Source: SYFY01 sp031385325
GTDB lineage: Bacteria > Pseudomonadota > Gammaproteobacteria > Pseudomonadales > Azotimanducaceae
NCBI GenBank assembly: GCA_031385325.1
Contig: JANNBJ010000214.1
Span: 1 to 64,000 of the forward strand
Direction: 5' to 3'
DNA length: 64,000 nucleotides
Made by a program: the position numbers and the translations under genes. The notes below the pieces were generated by a model, which worked only from the letters and a program-made list of their open reading frames with translations, was not told the origin of the DNA and ran no database searches. Positions 51,605 to 60,609 of this stretch are shown here, piece after piece (position 1 is the first letter of the stretch; every line of letters begins with the position of its first letter).

Positions 51605-52000
51605 ATGCTCAAGATCAGCCACAAGGACCTGCTAGACAAGGCACTGGCAGAAGTAGAAACGCTGGACCTGGACGCGGCCAAGGCACTACTTGGACGGGAC
51701 GACGTTGTATTCGTGGACATTCGTGATGTGCGCGAACTGCAACGTGAAGGCAAGATTCCTGGTGCATTCCACGCGCCACGCGGGATGCTGGAGTTCTGGA
51801 TCGATCCAACCAGCCCCTATTACAAAGACATCTTTGGCAGCGGCAAACGATTCGTTTTTTACTGCCAGAGTGGTTGGCGATCCGCCCTCTCCACACAAAC
51901 GCTTGCACACATGGGGCTAGAACCCGTCTGTCACGTCGGTGGCGGTTATCGGGCCTGGAAAGAAGCAGGTCTGCCCGTCGAAGAGGTCGCCGCACGCTGA
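51605..52000 (+). CDS. Rhodanese-domain sulfurtransferase
   Basis: A 131-aa single rhodanese domain. The N-terminal DIRDVRELQREGKIPGA is the family start motif, and the active-site loop FYCQSGWRSA carries the catalytic cysteine. An N-terminal helical extension of about 30 residues precedes the domain. It could transfer sulfane sulfur to thiols. It ends 19 nt before the start of the membrane protein gene on the same strand, so the three genes to 53491 may be cotranscribed. Confidence 0.92.
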   Translation: MLKISHKDLLDKALAEVETLDLDAAKALLGRDDVVFVDIRDVRELQREGKIPGAFHAPRGMLEFWIDPTSPYYKDIFGSGKRFVFYCQSGWRSALSTQTLAHMGLEPVCHVGGGYRAWKEAGLPVEEVAAR

Positions 52001-52019
52001 CCTCCGTCTCACCATCCAA

Positions 52020-52613
52020 ATGAAAACCCTGGTGATCTACGTGATGGCCGGATTCGCAGGCTTTATCGTCATGGCCTTCGAAATGCTCGGCGGAAGAATC
52101 CTTGCGCCCTGGTTTGGCAGCGACATCTACGTCTGGGGCAGCATCATTACCATTTTCATGACCGCGCTGGCTATCGGCTATCTGCTTGGCGGGCGCTGGT
52201 CGGTGCACGCACCGACGATGGCTCGGTACTCAAGTCTCTTCGGGCTCGCCGCTGTATTGCTCGCACCCATGACCTGGTACGCGGACGCCATGCTGGAATG
52301 GACATTCAACTCCATCGACGACATTCGTTACGCGTCGCTGCTCTCCGCGACCGCACTCTTCGCTCCGGCGACGATATTGCTGGGCATGATCTCGCCTTAC
52401 AGCGTTCGATTGCTTGTTGAAACCACACATCGCTCAGGCGCCGTTGCAGGCGTCTTGTATTTCGTCTCGACGCTGGGAAGCGCACTGGGCACCCTGTTCA
52501 CTTCGTTTTATTTTGTCCTCTGGTTCGAAATCAACCAGATCGTGTCTGCCCTTGCCATCGCGCTGGTATTACTGGCGGGGCTCGGGTTCATCACACATCG
52601 GCTGCAACGATGA
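52020..52613 (+). CDS. Spermidine-synthase-associated membrane protein (split polytopic N-terminal half)
   Basis: A 197-aa protein with about six membrane helices. The N-terminal MAFEMLGGRILAPWFGSD region and helices resemble the membrane half of fused MFS/spermidine-synthase proteins. ATG 52020 (MKTLVIYVM) is chosen over an upstream start at 51939 that overlaps the rhodanese gene. Its stop overlaps the following gene by 4 nt. In fused homologues the catalytic domain is the C-terminal part; here it is a separate exported protein. Function unknown. Confidence 0.82.
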   Translation: MKTLVIYVMAGFAGFIVMAFEMLGGRILAPWFGSDIYVWGSIITIFMTALAIGYLLGGRWSVHAPTMARYSSLFGLAAVLLAPMTWYADAMLEWTFNSIDDIRYASLLSATALFAPATILLGMISPYSVRLLVETTHRSGAVAGVLYFVSTLGSALGTLFTSFYFVLWFEINQIVSALAIALVLLAGLGFITHRLQR

Positions 52614-53491
52614 ACTTGCAGCGTTTGTTGTTATTGGTCCTGATACTGCTTGTGCCTGCCGTGGATGCGCGCGTTCTGCACAGCGAAAAGTCCCTGTACC
52701 AGAATGTTCTGGTGGTCGAGCGGCAACGCGAGGTCTGCCTGCAATTCACCGTCAGACGTGATCTTCGCAATCAAACCTGCATGAATATCGACCACCCGGA
52801 CGAGATGCTGTTCAGTTACACGCGAATGATGATGGCGGCGCTGCTGTTGCGCGAAGATCCTGAATCGATCCTCATCGTCGGGCTTGGTGGCGGCACTTTG
52901 CCCATGGCGCTACAGCAATTGTTCCCGACAGCACACCTCGACATCGTCGAGATTGATGCTGCCGTCGTGCGCGTGGCGACGAAGTATTTTCATTTCAAGG
53001 CCTCCGCCAATACGACGGTGTACACCATGGACGCCCGGGTGTTCGGTAGGCGCATGAACAAACAAGGACAACGTTATGACCTCATCCTTCTCGACGCCTA
53101 CAACGGTGAATACATTCCCGAACATCTGATGACTGCGGAGTACCTTTCGGAGACTCGCGCACTGCTGACCAACACGGGAGCACTCGCGGCCAACACCTTT
53201 GCAATCAGTGCGCTCTACGATCACGAGTCGACCACCTACCAGCAGGTCTTCGGTCGTTTCCTGAATTTCCGACTTCCGGAAAGCGCAAATCGTGTAGTGC
53301 TCGCCATGTCGGGCCCCTTCCCGCCCAGGGCGTTTTTTGATTCACGCGCCGCGAAGCTCGCACCGCGCATGCGTCGATACGGCGTTGATATCGAGAGTTA
53401 TCTGCCGCAGATTGATGGTCGGACCGATTGGAATCCGCAGGCGCGTGTGCTGACTGATCAGTACTCACCCGCCAACCTGCTGAATCATTGA
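52610..53491 (+). CDS. Exported spermidine-synthase-like protein
   Basis: A 293-aa protein with a signal peptide (hydrophobic MNLQRLLLLVLILLVPAVDA, cleavage likely after DA), then a Rossmann SAM-binding fold of the spermidine synthase type: GLGGGTLPMA, VEIDAAVVRVA and DARVFGRR. The aminopropyltransferase catalytic Asp region (DSSDP-like) is replaced with LLDAYNGEYIP, so polyamine synthesis is doubtful. A tyrosine-containing ESLYQNV(L) motif at the start of the domain is kept. It overlaps the membrane gene by 4 nt, so the two probably work together. A methyltransferase or SAM-like role in the periplasm would be unexpected. Confidence 0.8.
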   Translation: MNLQRLLLLVLILLVPAVDARVLHSEKSLYQNVLVVERQREVCLQFTVRRDLRNQTCMNIDHPDEMLFSYTRMMMAALLLREDPESILIVGLGGGTLPMALQQLFPTAHLDIVEIDAAVVRVATKYFHFKASANTTVYTMDARVFGRRMNKQGQRYDLILLDAYNGEYIPEHLMTAEYLSETRALLTNTGALAANTFAISALYDHESTTYQQVFGRFLNFRLPESANRVVLAMSGPFPPRAFFDSRAAKLAPRMRRYGVDIESYLPQIDGRTDWNPQARVLTDQYSPANLLNH

Positions 53492-53586
53492 CGATGGACA
53501 GCAACGGACCTGCCAACGCCGTATGAGGCACACTGCTCGGCAAGGAACCGGACTACTCGTTTTCAGTGTTGTCTGAAGTCGGTGCC

Positions 53587-55113
53587 CTACTTCCCCGCAG
53601 CTTTCCAGTACTCGTCTCTCAGCAGCCGCTTGTACAGTTTTCCGGTGGGATGGCGCGGCAATTCGGCGCGAAAATCCAGCGTGCGCGGGCATTTGATATG
53701 GGACAGGCGTTCGCGACAGTAGTCCAATAATTCCAGTGCCAGTTCAGGCGACACCTTCAACATGTCTCTGGGTTGGACGACAGCCTTCACTTCCTCGCCG
53801 AAGTCTTCATTCGGAACACCGAAGACGGCGACATCTACCACCTCGGGATGATTGATCAGAATGTTTTCAGCTTCCTGCGGGTAGATATTCACCCCCCCGG
53901 AAATGATCATGAAGTGCTTTCGATCGGTGAGGTAGAGAAATCCGTCCCCATCCAGATAACCGACGTCACCGAGCGTGGTCCACCCTTGAGCGTGTCGTGA
54001 ACCCGCGGTTTTCTGCGGATCGTTGTGATACTCGAAGACACCACCACCACCAAAATAGACCGTACCTGATTCGCCTTGCGGCACCTCGACTCCGTCGTCA
54101 TCACAGATGTGGACCTGGCAGTTCAAGGGTTTGCCAACAGTTCCCTTGTGTGCCAGCCACTCCTGTGACGTGCAGTGGACAAAGCCATTGCCTTCAGTAC
54201 CGGCGTAGTACTCGAACAAACAAGGTCCCCACCACGCAATCATCTGTTCCTTGATCGGGATCGGACAGGGTGCGGCGGCATGGACAGCGCAGCGCAGGCT
54301 GGAGATGTCGTATGCGGCCCGTACCGCAGGGTCGAGTTTCAACATGCGCACAAACATGGTCGGCACCCACTGACTATGGGTAATGCGGTACTGCGCAATG
54401 AATCGTAATGAAGTCTCGGCATCGAAGTGTTCCATCACCACAACCTGCGTGCCGTTGCGCAGTGCTCCCATACAGAAATTCAGCGGCGCCGAGTGATAGA
54501 GCGGCGCTGGTGACAGGTAGATGGAGTGTTCATCCATACCCCATAACAGCCCGGCAAGGTTTGATGCATCAGCCCCATAAGGCGTTTGTGCCAGGGGCTT
54601 TTTTACGCCCTTGGGATAGCCCGTGGTCCCTGAGGAATAGAGCATCGACGCGCCCTCCGCCTGATCAGCGATGGGCTCTTCGGGCGTCGCCGCAATCGCT
54701 GCCTCCCAGGATTCGAAACCCGGGATAACCCCATCCAGCATGTAGGCGTTTTTGACGAGAGGCATTTTGCCCTGCAGCCGATCAACGACTTCCTTGCGTG
54801 GCAGGGAGGTGATGAACACCTGGGCCTCGCAGTTGTTGACGATGTACTCCACTTCCTCTGGCTGAAGTCGCCAGGAAATTGCCGTGTAGTACAGCCCTGA
54901 TCGCTGGGCCGCCCAGACAATCTGGAAAAAACGCGGGTGGTTCTCGAGCAGAATGGCGATGTGGTCACCACGCTTCAGACCCAGCTTCCGAAACAGATGT
55001 GCACCCTGATTGGCCCGTCGTTCGAGCTCACCGAAGCTGACAGAAACGCCTGTCTCGGCGATCACGTAGGCAATCTTGTCAGGCGTCTGAGCGGCGACCG
55101 ATCCAGGATGCAT
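53587..55113 (-). CDS. AMP-dependent acyl-CoA synthetase
   Basis: A 508-aa adenylate-forming ligase. The AMP-binding P-loop is LYSSGTTGYPKGV; GGVNIYPQEAENILINHPEV and the C-terminal lysine in PTGKLYKRLLR are the family's hinge and catalytic motifs. It converts a carboxylic acid to acyl-CoA; fatty or aryl acids are possible. The gene starts 4 nt after msrB ends, so msrB and this gene are cotranscribed. Substrate is unknown. Confidence 0.9.
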   Translation of the reverse strand: MHPGSVAAQTPDKIAYVIAETGVSVSFGELERRANQGAHLFRKLGLKRGDHIAILLENHPRFFQIVWAAQRSGLYYTAISWRLQPEEVEYIVNNCEAQVFITSLPRKEVVDRLQGKMPLVKNAYMLDGVIPGFESWEAAIAATPEEPIADQAEGASMLYSSGTTGYPKGVKKPLAQTPYGADASNLAGLLWGMDEHSIYLSPAPLYHSAPLNFCMGALRNGTQVVVMEHFDAETSLRFIAQYRITHSQWVPTMFVRMLKLDPAVRAAYDISSLRCAVHAAAPCPIPIKEQMIAWWGPCLFEYYAGTEGNGFVHCTSQEWLAHKGTVGKPLNCQVHICDDDGVEVPQGESGTVYFGGGGVFEYHNDPQKTAGSRHAQGWTTLGDVGYLDGDGFLYLTDRKHFMIISGGVNIYPQEAENILINHPEVVDVAVFGVPNEDFGEEVKAVVQPRDMLKVSPELALELLDYCRERLSHIKCPRTLDFRAELPRHPTGKLYKRLLRDEYWKAAGK

Positions 55114-55117
55114 GGAT

Positions 55118-55531
55118 TCAGACCTCCTTCGCGTCGAGTTCTAGAGAGGCGGAATTCATGCAGAAGCGCAATCCGGTTGGATTCGGGCCGTCTGGAAACA
55201 GATGGCCCAGATGGGCTTCACAGGTCGCACAAACCACTTCGATCCGGCGCATCCCGTAACTCAGATCATCGCGGGTCGCGACCACGTCCTTGCTGATGGG
55301 CTGATAAAAACTCGGCCAGCCGCTACCGGAATCGTATTTGGAATTCGAATCGAACAGCGGAGTGTTGCAGCACTTGCAGTTGTAGATCCCGGACGTTTTG
55401 GTGTCCCAGTACAAACCACTGAACGCCCGCTCGGTCGCCGAGCAGCGGGTGATCTCGTATTCTTCTGCACTCAGTTCCGCCCTCCACTCCGCTTCGCTTT
55501 TAATGACCTTGCTGTCGGATACCTTGTTCAT
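55118..55531 (-). CDS. msrB: Peptide methionine-R-sulfoxide reductase MsrB
   Basis: A 137-aa cytoplasmic MsrB. The Zn site is two CxxC pairs (CKCC/NTPL and CATCEAH) and the catalytic Cys lies in GLRFCMNSASLEL. GSGWPSFYQP is the family core. It uses Cys, not selenocysteine, here. ATG 55531 is used; the frame runs far upstream into alaA's 5' end on the other strand. It is divergent from alaA by 79 nt. Confidence 0.95.
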   Translation of the reverse strand: MNKVSDSKVIKSEAEWRAELSAEEYEITRCSATERAFSGLYWDTKTSGIYNCKCCNTPLFDSNSKYDSGSGWPSFYQPISKDVVATRDDLSYGMRRIEVVCATCEAHLGHLFPDGPNPTGLRFCMNSASLELDAKEV

Positions 55532-55610
55532 GATCGTCCTGCTACCATTTCTGAAGTAAGTGGCTATCTTAAGCCGAGCCCTCCAACCGAGCCAATCCAG
55601 CCGAGCAGTC

Positions 55611-56870
55611 ATGGAAACCACGAATCCGAAGGTCACCCCGCTGTCTTCCCGCAAACCGCGGGTCTTTGCCAAATCCAGGAAGCTTGACAATGTCTGTTAT
55701 GACATTCGCGGGCCGGTGTTGAAAGAAGCCCAGCGGCTCGAAGAGGAAGGCCACAAGGTCCTCAAGCTCAACATCGGTAACCCGGCACCATTTGGCTTCG
55801 AGGCGCCGGAAGAAATACTCCGCGACGTCATTCATCACCTGCCAGCTGCCCAGGGGTACTCGGACTCAAAGGGTCTGTATACCGCCCGCAAGGCAGTCAT
55901 GCAGTACTGTCAGCAGATCGGCATCAAAGGCGTCGACATCGACGATATCTACATCGGTAACGGTGTCTCCGAGTTGGTGATGATGTCTCTGCAGGGACTC
56001 TTGGACAACGGTGATGAGGTCCTCATTCCGGCGCCTGACTTCCCGCTCTGGACTGCCGCGACGACACTGTGTGGTGGCATCGCCAGACACTATCGGTGTG
56101 ACGAAGGAGCCAACTGGCAGCCCGATCTGGAACACTTGCGTTCGCTGATCACCCCTCGCACCAAGGCGATGGTCATCATCAACCCGAACAATCCCACCGG
56201 GGCTGTTTATGAACGCGCCATGCTGGAGGCGATGGTAGAAATTGCTCGAGAATTCGATCTGGTGGTTCTGTCCGACGAGATCTACGACAAGATCATCTAT
56301 GACGGTGCTCAACCGACAGCGGTTGGCAGTCTCGCTGACGACCTGCTGATCCTCACGCTGAATGGACTGTCGAAAGCTTATCGAGTCGCCGGGTTTCGTA
56401 CTGGCTGGCTGGTCGTCAGTGGCGCCAAGGAGCGCGCCACCGACTACATCGAGGGGTTGAACATGCTGGCGAGCCTGCGCCTGTGCAGCAACGTTCCCAC
56501 CCAGCATGCGATTCAGACCGCACTCGGTGGATACCAAAGCATCAATGAATATACGGTGCCAGGCGGACGACTGTACGAACAACGGCTGGTCGCATGGCAA
56601 CTGCTGAATCAGATTCCGGGCGTGACCTGTTTCAAGCCACGTGGAGCGCTGTATCTCTTCCCGAAAATCGACACCAGGCGATTCAACATCACCAACGACG
56701 AGCAGTTCGTACTCGACCTGCTCCGCGCCGAGAAGGTACTGGTGGTCCATGGCTCCGGCTTCAGCTATCCGGAACCCGATCACTTTCGCGTTGTGTTCCT
56801 GCCACGTGAAGAAGAGTTGACCGAGTCAATATCCCGCATCGAGCGCTTCCTCAGCCGGTATCGTCAGTAA
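55611..56870 (+). CDS. alaA: Alanine/aspartate aminotransferase family, AlaA-like
   Basis: A 419-aa class I PLP aminotransferase. The pyridoxal lysine is in LNGLSKAYRVAGFRTGW, NPNNPTGAVY is the alpha-carboxylate loop, and FRVVFLP near the end carries the C-terminal arginine. It resembles E. coli AlaA (glutamate-pyruvate aminotransferase) along its length, for example IRGPVLKEAQRLEEEGHKV. ATG 55611 gives METTNPK; the frame opens at 55560. A gene of unknown function follows after 13 nt. Confidence 0.93.
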   Translation: METTNPKVTPLSSRKPRVFAKSRKLDNVCYDIRGPVLKEAQRLEEEGHKVLKLNIGNPAPFGFEAPEEILRDVIHHLPAAQGYSDSKGLYTARKAVMQYCQQIGIKGVDIDDIYIGNGVSELVMMSLQGLLDNGDEVLIPAPDFPLWTAATTLCGGIARHYRCDEGANWQPDLEHLRSLITPRTKAMVIINPNNPTGAVYERAMLEAMVEIAREFDLVVLSDEIYDKIIYDGAQPTAVGSLADDLLILTLNGLSKAYRVAGFRTGWLVVSGAKERATDYIEGLNMLASLRLCSNVPTQHAIQTALGGYQSINEYTVPGGRLYEQRLVAWQLLNQIPGVTCFKPRGALYLFPKIDTRRFNITNDEQFVLDLLRAEKVLVVHGSGFSYPEPDHFRVVFLPREEELTESISRIERFLSRYRQ

Positions 56871-56883
56871 CAAGGATTTTCAC

Positions 56884-57354
56884 GTGAACCTCAATCTGGA
56901 CGACTTCTGCAAGGACGTGGCACGTGCGCTCCAGATCCTGGCTTCCGTATTCCCCAGGCCACGGGACATCTTCGTCGAAGATGTCTATCAGACTGAGGAG
57001 ACCGATGAATTTGGAATGCACAGTGACCGTTATCTGGCTTGTTTCCAGACACTGGTGTGGTTGCGCGAAGAGGGCTTTATCCGTTTCACTCAGACACTGC
57101 GAGCGGACGCCGTTGAACAGGCCGTGTTGACCGGACGATCTCTCGCCTTGTTGATTCAGCCTTCCTCGCTTGAAGGCGAATCTGCTGCCATCGCCGTGGA
57201 AGCCAATACGCTGCTGCAGCGTTTCCGACACGCACTAGAGGATGGATCTTCAACCACCTTGCGCATGCTCGTACTCGATATGATCGCCGACATGACCCGC
57301 TTCCCCGGGCTCGGACCGATCATTTCAGGGCCGATGCCCGATCAGGCCATCTGA
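56884..57354 (+). CDS. Hypothetical protein downstream of alaA
   Basis: A 156-aa soluble, mostly helical protein that I do not recognise. The centre (about 48-90) has ACFQTLVWLREEGFIRFTQ, which could be a winged-helix-like segment, but no wing or recognition motif is confirmed. No cysteine cluster, signal peptide or membrane helix. It is 13 nt after alaA and ends 4 nt before the stop of the convergent NAD-kinase-like gene. AAGGA lies upstream of ATG 56884. Confidence 0.75.
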   Translation: MNLNLDDFCKDVARALQILASVFPRPRDIFVEDVYQTEETDEFGMHSDRYLACFQTLVWLREEGFIRFTQTLRADAVEQAVLTGRSLALLIQPSSLEGESAAIAVEANTLLQRFRHALEDGSSTTLRMLVLDMIADMTRFPGLGPIISGPMPDQAI

Positions 57355-57357
57355 TCG

Positions 57358-58473
57358 TCAGGCCGGCTCGACCCGATATAACAATCTGTCATCAAACCCG
57401 CACAATACCTGCCAGACTCCAGCAAGTTGTCGGTCCAACGCTGCGTCCCCGGTGTCGAGCAGCAAGGGGCGACCCTCGAGCCCGGCAATCTTGCTTCGGC
57501 TGGCCAGGAGCACGATGTCCTGTTGCCGATCCATCCTCGCAAGCACACGTGGGGAGAGCTGCTGATTTCCACGCCCGAAGACGATGCCCTGATTGCGACC
57601 AAAACTGATCACGAGTCTGCTGGCACCCCCAATGGCGAGAAGATCCTGCTCACTGACATCAATGCACCACGTGCCATCCGGCAGGCGAACGTCGACGCCC
57701 AGCAACGTGCCGTGTCCACCCAGCCGCTCCTTGATGGCAAGCATCGACCCGCCAGGCCCGAAGATCCATGGTCGACCTGAATCATCACCAACCAGGGCAC
57801 AAACACCCTGCACGATTTCTTCGAGTGCCAGTCCGTCGTCCTCTCGGCCACCGATCTTGGTTTGTTGAATGAAGCCACCCGCCATGGGAACCAGCATTTC
57901 CCCGTGCCAACGGCTGCGCGCCATACCCTCCCGTGCCGCCACCTCATCGACATCTCGCACCTCTGCGTGAACGCCGCTCACCAGTTTGCCGTTCACCAGT
58001 TCGAGCAGTATTTCCGCAGCTGCCCGAGGCGACGTCGCAAACACCCCGGAGTGCATCTTTACCCCGGCTGGAACACCCAGCACCGGCAGTCGATCGGCAA
58101 GGACTGCGTGCAGATCCCTGGCGGTGCCGTCACCACCAGCAAACACCAGCAATCCAATCCCGGCGGTACGAAGCAACTCGGCAATCCGGGTGGTATCGGC
58201 TGCTGTCGTTGGCGCCATTGAACCTGGCACGAGTTGTACCGGCAACTTCAACGCCTGCAGCAGATCACCGCCCATGGGGCCAACGGATGCAACCCACTGG
58301 ATTTGATGTGCGCTCTGCCCGAGCGCCATGAGCATGTCCCTGACCCTTTCAGTAGCACGCGGCACAGCGCCACGTGCGCGCGCTTGTGCAACGGTGTCAG
58401 CACCATCGCTCCCCTTCAAACCCGCCGAACCACCGACGCCCGCAACCGGGTTGATGATCAGCCCAACTCTCAT
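57358..58473 (-). CDS. ATP-NAD kinase family protein
   Basis: A 371-aa protein of the NAD kinase superfamily. N-terminal GLIINPVAGVGGS is typical of the ATP-NAD kinase-like group and the catalytic GGDGTARDL motif is near residue 120. It is longer than standard NadK (about 290 aa) and belongs to the group of bigger homologues of uncertain substrate. Its start overlaps the stop of the FAD oxidoreductase gene by 4 nt. A metabolite phosphorylation or NAD(P) role is inferred. Confidence 0.85.
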   Translation of the reverse strand: MRVGLIINPVAGVGGSAGLKGSDGADTVAQARARGAVPRATERVRDMLMALGQSAHQIQWVASVGPMGGDLLQALKLPVQLVPGSMAPTTAADTTRIAELLRTAGIGLLVFAGGDGTARDLHAVLADRLPVLGVPAGVKMHSGVFATSPRAAAEILLELVNGKLVSGVHAEVRDVDEVAAREGMARSRWHGEMLVPMAGGFIQQTKIGGREDDGLALEEIVQGVCALVGDDSGRPWIFGPGGSMLAIKERLGGHGTLLGVDVRLPDGTWCIDVSEQDLLAIGGASRLVISFGRNQGIVFGRGNQQLSPRVLARMDRQQDIVLLASRSKIAGLEGRPLLLDTGDAALDRQLAGVWQVLCGFDDRLLYRVEPA

Positions 58474-59573
58474 GTCGCTCTGACAAGTTCGTACACGTAG
58501 TCTGCAATCGCCAGCGAGGACGTGAGGCCGGGTGATTCGATGCCAAAGAGATTGACCAGACCACGAACACCATGGTCAACAGGACCATCAATGCGAAAGT
58601 CAGCAGCGGCCATACCCGGACCGGTGATCTTCGGCCGCACACCGGTATATCCCGGCTGCATCCGCACCATGTCGAGTGCCGGGTAATAACGCCGGATCGC
58701 GGCCGCAAACTGTTCTCGACAGGTATCGTCAAATCCGTATTCAACCGAATCGATCCACGCAACGTCAGGACCAAATCGTGCCTGTCCCGCGAGATCAAGT
58801 GTTACATGCACACCCAGCCCACCTGGTTCAGGGAGTGGATAAACCAGACGCTTGAACGGCGAGCGACCACTGTAAGTGTAATAACGCCCCCTTGCGTAGT
58901 ACGGCGTCGGTGCTGACATGCACGTCGACGCAACGGTTGGTGCTGACAACCCGGCACTGTTCACAACAAGCCGGGTCTGCAGTTCCAGTTCTGCGGTGTG
59001 CACGGTCACCCCGTTGTTCGTCAGTTCAAGGCGATCAACATTGGTATTGAGAACGACCATGCCGCCGGCAGCTTCGAGGTCACCCTGCAGCGACAGCATG
59101 TAGGCGTGGGAATCAATGATGCCGGTGGTTGGTGATAACAATCCGGCAACCGCTTCGACATCCGGCTCAAGCGCCTTGATGTCTGTGACGCTGAGCGGAA
59201 TCAGCGCTCCCGCCTGGTTGATAGCCGCCTGCTGCCGGTATTTTTCTAGTTCCTGTTTCTGTTCCTCGTCGACGGCAACGACTATCTTGCCGCAGTTCCG
59301 ATGTGGCAGGTTGCGCTGTCCAAGATATTGATACAGCTGTTCCTTGCCCTGCACACAAAGTCGCGCTCGCAAGGAGCCAGTCGGGTAATACAGGCCTGCG
59401 TGAATCACCTCCGAATTGCGGGCGCTGACCTCCGTGCCGATAGCGTCATGACGTTCCAGGACCATGACTTCGCGACCAGCCAGTGCCAGGCGACGGGCTA
59501 CCGCCAGCCCGACGACGCCTGCACCGATGACAACGGCATCAACCTGCTCAACTCCTTTACTCATACCGCTCAA
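58470..59573 (-). CDS. FAD-dependent oxidoreductase, L-2-hydroxyglutarate oxidase-like
   Basis: A 367-aa DAO-family flavoprotein. It has the N-terminal GAGVVGLAVARRLALAG fold with acidic LERHD, then EVSARNSEVIHAGLYYP, characteristic of L-2-hydroxyglutarate dehydrogenase/oxidase (LhgO). The C-terminal GVRGLVNLFGIESPGLTSSLAI closes the FAD domain. The preferred substrate is not proved. It starts 21 nt below epmC and is fourth in the tusA-GGCT-epmC operon. Confidence 0.88.
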   Translation of the reverse strand: MSGMSKGVEQVDAVVIGAGVVGLAVARRLALAGREVMVLERHDAIGTEVSARNSEVIHAGLYYPTGSLRARLCVQGKEQLYQYLGQRNLPHRNCGKIVVAVDEEQKQELEKYRQQAAINQAGALIPLSVTDIKALEPDVEAVAGLLSPTTGIIDSHAYMLSLQGDLEAAGGMVVLNTNVDRLELTNNGVTVHTAELELQTRLVVNSAGLSAPTVASTCMSAPTPYYARGRYYTYSGRSPFKRLVYPLPEPGGLGVHVTLDLAGQARFGPDVAWIDSVEYGFDDTCREQFAAAIRRYYPALDMVRMQPGYTGVRPKITGPGMAAADFRIDGPVDHGVRGLVNLFGIESPGLTSSLAIADYVYELVRAT

Positions 59574-59594
59574 TCCTCACTTCGAGCCTGCTGG

Positions 59595-60134
59595 TTATGC
59601 GAACTCCCCAACTGACACGCTGCTGATTCGCCACCGCGTCGATGCGCACTCACGCAGCGCCGCTTCAAATCTGCTAGCACGACCTGGCAGTCCATTAGAC
59701 CTCCACTGCTCCACTCGAGCCGCGACACGCTCGGCAAACTGCGCGCGGCAACCAGAAAGTTCGAGCTCAAGATCATCCAGGCTGACCCGAAACGGCAACC
59801 CTGCGGCCACACTGAAAATACTCTCGAGAGCCTGCGCGGGAACCTCAGCTGCGAGAAATGCATCGGTCTGGTCTTTATTCCTTGGCGGCGGCAGATACCA
59901 ATAGCCAAAGTCATGCTGCGATCGGCGAACCCGCCCAGCCCGGCACCAGTGGGCAACTTCATGCAGCGCGCTGGCCGCAAAGTTCTCCCGGTACCGGATG
60001 ATCGATCGATGTGGCGCAGCCGCGGGTACGTAGAAAGGTGCGCCTGCCCCGCCCACCAGCACAACGTTTTCCGAACGCGCAAACGTCGCATTGAAACAGC
60101 GAGCGATATCAAGATCTGTTGGTGCGTCAGTCAT
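59595..60134 (-). CDS. epmC: Elongation factor P hydroxylase EpmC (YfcM)
   Basis: A 179-aa YfcM-family protein. The metal-binding core LHEVAHWCRAG is followed by RRSQHDFGYWYLPPPR, and VPAQALESIFSVAAGLPF matches the E. coli EpmC region. EpmC hydroxylates the lysine modified by EpmA/EpmB on EF-P. ATG 60134 is chosen; it overlaps the upstream GGCT-like gene by 8 nt. epmA and epmB are not in the window. Confidence 0.92.
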   Translation of the reverse strand: MTDAPTDLDIARCFNATFARSENVVLVGGAGAPFYVPAAAPHRSIIRYRENFAASALHEVAHWCRAGRVRRSQHDFGYWYLPPPRNKDQTDAFLAAEVPAQALESIFSVAAGLPFRVSLDDLELELSGCRAQFAERVAARVEQWRSNGLPGRASRFEAALRECASTRWRISSVSVGEFA

Positions 60135-60609
60135 CAGCGTCACCATCATTCGTGCAACGATGGCTGCGCAGGAAAGCCAGATAGGCCTCCGACACAAAGG
60201 GCCTTCCAGCCAGGAGGTGTGCAAGATACGCACGTCCCGGTGCGCGGCCGGTTTGCCGGCGTGCTGGGTTGGCGAAGTAGGTCCACGCATCACGCAACCC
60301 ATCGGCAGCGACAACCCTGACGACTTCCCGACTGTAGTTGATGGGGGTCTGCTCGAATCGATCCATCACCAGGATGGCATCAGGTTCGGCCAACTCGTAG
60401 AGCACACCTTCGACGACCCCGTTGAACCGAGGTTCGATATTGGCGTGCGCTTCACCGGCGTGGCTGTGGGCTACCTTGTCGAACACCAGTGCGTAACCGG
60501 GCAGTTGGGCTGCGGTGACTGACAGGAAGGGCATTGCTCGCGCGCGAACTCTTGCAACATCCATGTTCGACCCGTAGGCAAAGTAGCCCTGCACCAATGT
60601 GTTTCTCAC
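60127..60609 (-). CDS. Gamma-glutamylcyclotransferase-like protein
   Basis: A 160-aa GGCT/AIG2-like fold. The N-terminal FAYGSNMD is the family's glycine-rich loop and the acidic EGVLYELAEPDAILVMDRFE has the catalytic Glu region. The long frame has no family match before this point. GTG 60609 overlaps the tusA stop (GTGA) and gives VRNTLVQGYFAYGS, so it is taken as the start. It likely acts on gamma-glutamyl amines or peptides. Confidence 0.85.
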   Translation of the reverse strand: MRNTLVQGYFAYGSNMDVARVRARAMPFLSVTAAQLPGYALVFDKVAHSHAGEAHANIEPRFNGVVEGVLYELAEPDAILVMDRFEQTPINYSREVVRVVAADGLRDAWTYFANPARRQTGRAPGRAYLAHLLAGRPFVSEAYLAFLRSHRCTNDGDADD

